Part shown: piece by piece, positions 61,985 to 64,000 of the stretch | Position numbering within the stretch: the stretch's first letter is position 1 | Layout of the letters: each line of letters opens with the position of its first letter | Origin: Niastella sp. OAS944 | GTDB lineage: Bacteria > Bacteroidota > Bacteroidia > Chitinophagales > Chitinophagaceae | DNA: 64,000 bases | Assembly (NCBI GenBank): GCA_024809215.1 | Contig: JANUBW010000009.1 | Span: 124,001-188,000 of the forward strand | Direction of reading: 5' to 3' | Translations under genes and position numbers: made by a program | The notes under the pieces: generated by a model | Told to the model about the DNA's origin: nothing | The model's input: only the letters and a program-made list of their open reading frames with translations | Databases searched by the model: none

Positions 61985-62440
61985 ATGCGTTTTACAACGA
62001 AAGTATTTTTCGCTGCAGTTTTTCTATTGTCATCGCTTAAAGGAAGCACCCAAATACTGAAACCGGTTAAGTGGAGCTATGGAGCCAAAAAGATCAGTGC
62101 TACTGAAGCAGTGGTGTTTATTAAAGCTAACATCGATGGCGGCTGGCATTTGTATTCTCAAACCGTTGCTGAAGGTGGTCCGGTTAAAACAACATTTACC
62201 TTTGCGCCCTCTAAGGAATATACATTGAATGGAAAAACCCAGGAACCAACGCCAATTGTGCGCAACGAGCCTGCCTTTGATATGAAAGTGGCCTTCTTTG
62301 AAAAACAGGTGATCTTTCAACAAAAAGTAAAACTGAACAAACAACAAACTACGGTAAAAGGTAACGTGGAATATATGACCTGCAACGATGAAAAATGTCT
62401 TCCACCCGATACGCAGGAGTTCAGCATTCCCATTAAGTAA
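61985..62440 (+). CDS. DsbD N-terminal-domain protein (DsbD-alpha-like)
   Basis: A 151-residue exported protein: signal MRFTTKVFFAAVFLLSSLKG, then the immunoglobulin-like DsbD-alpha fold (KPVKWSYGAKKISATEAVVF, GGWHLYSQTVAEGGPVKTTF) with the paired cysteines in MTCNDEKCLPP, which in DsbD accept electrons from the membrane part and pass them to periplasmic partners. In E. coli this domain is part of DsbD; here it is a separate protein, 18 nt before the membrane protein gene. The ATG at 61985 was chosen because the longer open frame only adds repeat-derived residues. Confidence 0.9.
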   Translation: MRFTTKVFFAAVFLLSSLKGSTQILKPVKWSYGAKKISATEAVVFIKANIDGGWHLYSQTVAEGGPVKTTFTFAPSKEYTLNGKTQEPTPIVRNEPAFDMKVAFFEKQVIFQQKVKLNKQQTTVKGNVEYMTCNDEKCLPPDTQEFSIPIK

Positions 62441-62458
62441 TCCACTATTCAACCGCTT

Positions 62459-64000
62459 ATGTGTATACGTATTACCTGGCTGAGCGCCCTGTTAACTATA
62501 TTGCTTTTATGCACTGGTGTATCTGCTGGTTTTGCCCAGGACACCGTTTCTACCGATGATGTAATGTTTACGCCTATGACCGATAGTGCGTCAACAGAAC
62601 AGGTTCAACCGGTAACTGCAACCAAAAAGGATACGGTAGCTGTAAAACCGGCTGTTATAAAAAGTGCCGATGCCGCAACACCGCAATCATTGTGGTCTGT
62701 TTTTATTGCAGGGCTGTTAGGTGGTTTTGCTGCAGTGTTAATGCCCTGTATTTTTCCTATGTTACCAATGACGGTTAGCTTTTTTACAAAGGGCTCGCCA
62801 GGTAAAAGCGGGGTAGGCAAGGCTTTTATATACGGGCTGAGCATCATTGTTATATATGTGTTACTGGGGTTACTAATAACCCTGTTGTTTGGCGCCGATG
62901 CGCTCAATGATCTTTCCACGAACGGTATTTTCAATTTCTTCTTTTTCCTGTTACTGGTGGTATTTGCCGCTTCTTTCTTTGGTGCTTTTGAAATTGCCCT
63001 GCCTTCGAGCTGGGTAAATAAAATAAGCAGCAAGTCGGGCGGAAGCGGTCTTGGCGGTATTTTTTTTATGGCGGCAACTTTGGCGCTTGTGTCGTTTAGT
63101 TGTACCGGGCCAATTATTGGCACCCTGCTGGTACAAACAGCTACAACCGGTGCTTTACTGGGCCCCGCAATTGGGATGTTTGGTTTTTCACTGGCGCTGG
63201 CGCTGCCATTTACTTTATTTGCCATGTTCCCTTCGTGGATGAATTCATTGCCCAAATCGGGTGGCTGGTTGAACAGTGTAAAAGTATCATTGGGTTTTCT
63301 TGAACTGGCGTTTGCACTAAAGTTCCTCAGCAATGTTGACCTCGCTTATCACTGGAAGTGGTTCGACAGGGAAGTGTTCCTGTCGCTGTGGATCGTGATC
63401 TTTGGTTTGTTTGGTTTATACCTGTTGGGAAAACTTCGCTTTAGTCATGATAGTACCGTTTCACCTATAACTATACCTCGTTTATTTTTAGCGGTTGTTT
63501 GTCTTTCTTTTACCGTGTACCTGGTGCCTGGCCTTTGGGGTGCGCCGTTGAAAAGTGTGAGCGCTTTTCTGCCGCCTATGTCGAGCCAGGATTTTGATCT
63601 GTCATCGGGCAGTAGCCATGAAAAACAACCGGTGAACACCGGTACACGTAAGTACACTGATCTGTTTGAAGCGCCAAAAGGATTTCAACCGTTTTTTGAT
63701 TATGATGAAGGTATAGCCTACGCTCAACATGCAGGCAAGCCGGTGATGATAGATTTTACCGGCCATGCCTGTGTGAACTGCCGTAAAATGGAAGCCAATG
63801 TATGGCCCGATGCAGGCGTGAACAAATTGATCAACGAAGACTATGTGTTAATTCAGTTGTATGTTGATGATAAAACCAGTTTACCCGAAACCGAGCAATT
63901 CACCAATGAGGAAGGACGCCGTATAAAAACCATTGGCAACAAGTGGAGCAATTTGCAAACAAGCGCTTTTAAAGCCAATTCGCAACCGTTTTACGTATTG
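62459..64000 (+). CDS. dsbD: DsbD-family thiol:disulfide interchange protein, 3' end outside the window
   Basis: 514 codons are visible and the frame is still open at the window end. Signal MCIRITWLSALLTILLLC to about residue 28, a ~60-residue linker, then the eight-helix DsbD-beta domain with its two redox cysteines (AAVLMPCIFPMLPMTV and LALVSFSCTGPIIGTLLVQ), then a C-terminal thioredoxin domain beginning about residue 405 with active site HACVNCRKMEANVWP. It carries electrons from cytoplasmic thioredoxin to the periplasm, where the separate DsbD-alpha protein encoded just upstream takes them. It may keep exported TlpA proteins such as that at 40097 reduced. Confidence 0.93.
   Translation, partial: MCIRITWLSALLTILLLCTGVSAGFAQDTVSTDDVMFTPMTDSASTEQVQPVTATKKDTVAVKPAVIKSADAATPQSLWSVFIAGLLGGFAAVLMPCIFPMLPMTVSFFTKGSPGKSGVGKAFIYGLSIIVIYVLLGLLITLLFGADALNDLSTNGIFNFFFFLLLVVFAASFFGAFEIALPSSWVNKISSKSGGSGLGGIFFMAATLALVSFSCTGPIIGTLLVQTATTGALLGPAIGMFGFSLALALPFTLFAMFPSWMNSLPKSGGWLNSVKVSLGFLELAFALKFLSNVDLAYHWKWFDREVFLSLWIVIFGLFGLYLLGKLRFSHDSTVSPITIPRLFLAVVCLSFTVYLVPGLWGAPLKSVSAFLPPMSSQDFDLSSGSSHEKQPVNTGTRKYTDLFEAPKGFQPFFDYDEGIAYAQHAGKPVMIDFTGHACVNCRKMEANVWPDAGVNKLINEDYVLIQLYVDDKTSLPETEQFTNEEGRRIKTIGNKWSNLQTSAFKANSQPFYVL

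Noticed and set aside
62605-63333. 242-codon frame antisense to dsbD
   Set aside because: It lies fully opposite a clear DsbD membrane domain; low-complexity product (PPRPLPPD, KKKLKIP) without recognisable fold.

Overview
The window looks like a chromosomal segment of a Bacteroidota, most likely a member of the Chitinophagaceae (Chitinophaga/Niastella-like). The evidence is the density of SusC/SusD pairs, FecI-type sigma and FecR-type anti-sigma modules with a C-terminal DUF4974-like part, AT-rich leaders without clear Shine-Dalgarno sequences, lipoprotein signals ending in SCKK/SCEK, and the word-like interspersed repeats seen in this group. I infer genus level from recall, not from a search. 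No rRNA, tRNA, CRISPR array, phage or transposase gene was seen.

Layout. 1-5.9 kb (+): a SusC cut by the window edge, its SusD, and a thioredoxin-fold protein that lost its cysteines. 6-8 kb (-): a small exported protein, a MauE/DoxX-like membrane protein and two stand-alone AraC-type DNA-binding domains. 8.3-16 kb (-): a complete sigma - anti-sigma - SusC - SusD - DUF6250-like outer-membrane uptake locus. 16.1-19.5 kb: a broken sigma-factor fragment, an unknown membrane protein and an FtsX/MacB-type permease. 19.7-29.3 kb: a second sigma - anti-sigma - SusC - SusD locus (+) facing a convergent polysaccharide lyase lipoprotein. 29.6-30.2 kb: an unusual 21/42-bp tandem-repeat array. 30.4-41.3 kb (+): a seven-gene operon, sigma - anti-sigma - SusC - SusD - DUF4843 - PKD-like - TlpA, closed by a clear terminator. 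41.4-50.3 kb: housekeeping and accessory genes (AlkC-like glycosylase, a protein with a lipoyl-like domain, Tat-exported superoxide dismutase, SdiA-regulated-like protein, GlxA-type regulator, VOC protein, Met-rich secreted protein, ABC exporter). 50.4-53.7 kb: a sigma factor carrying a membrane domain, then a response regulator/histidine kinase pair. 54.1-60.2 kb (-): a fourth SusC/SusD pair with a lipoprotein and no sigma/anti-sigma genes. 61.2-64 kb: an Lrp/AsnC regulator and a split DsbD system running off the end.

How it works together. Three of the four SusC/SusD sets have a FecI/FecR switch or probably belong to one outside the window. In this design an STN domain on the SusC contacts FecR across the inner membrane when substrate is bound and releases the sigma factor. 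The three complete STN-type SusC genes each have a GC-rich hairpin 45-75 nt before the start codon and an AACCAA-like stretch just before it.

The main unexplained signals are the 21/42-bp repeat array at 29.58-30.22 kb, a C8/G8 palindromic insertion that stays in frame inside an anti-sigma gene, an interspersed inverted repeat inserted into a SusD signal-peptide coding region, a lipoyl-like domain on an unknown protein, and a sigma factor fused to a membrane domain.
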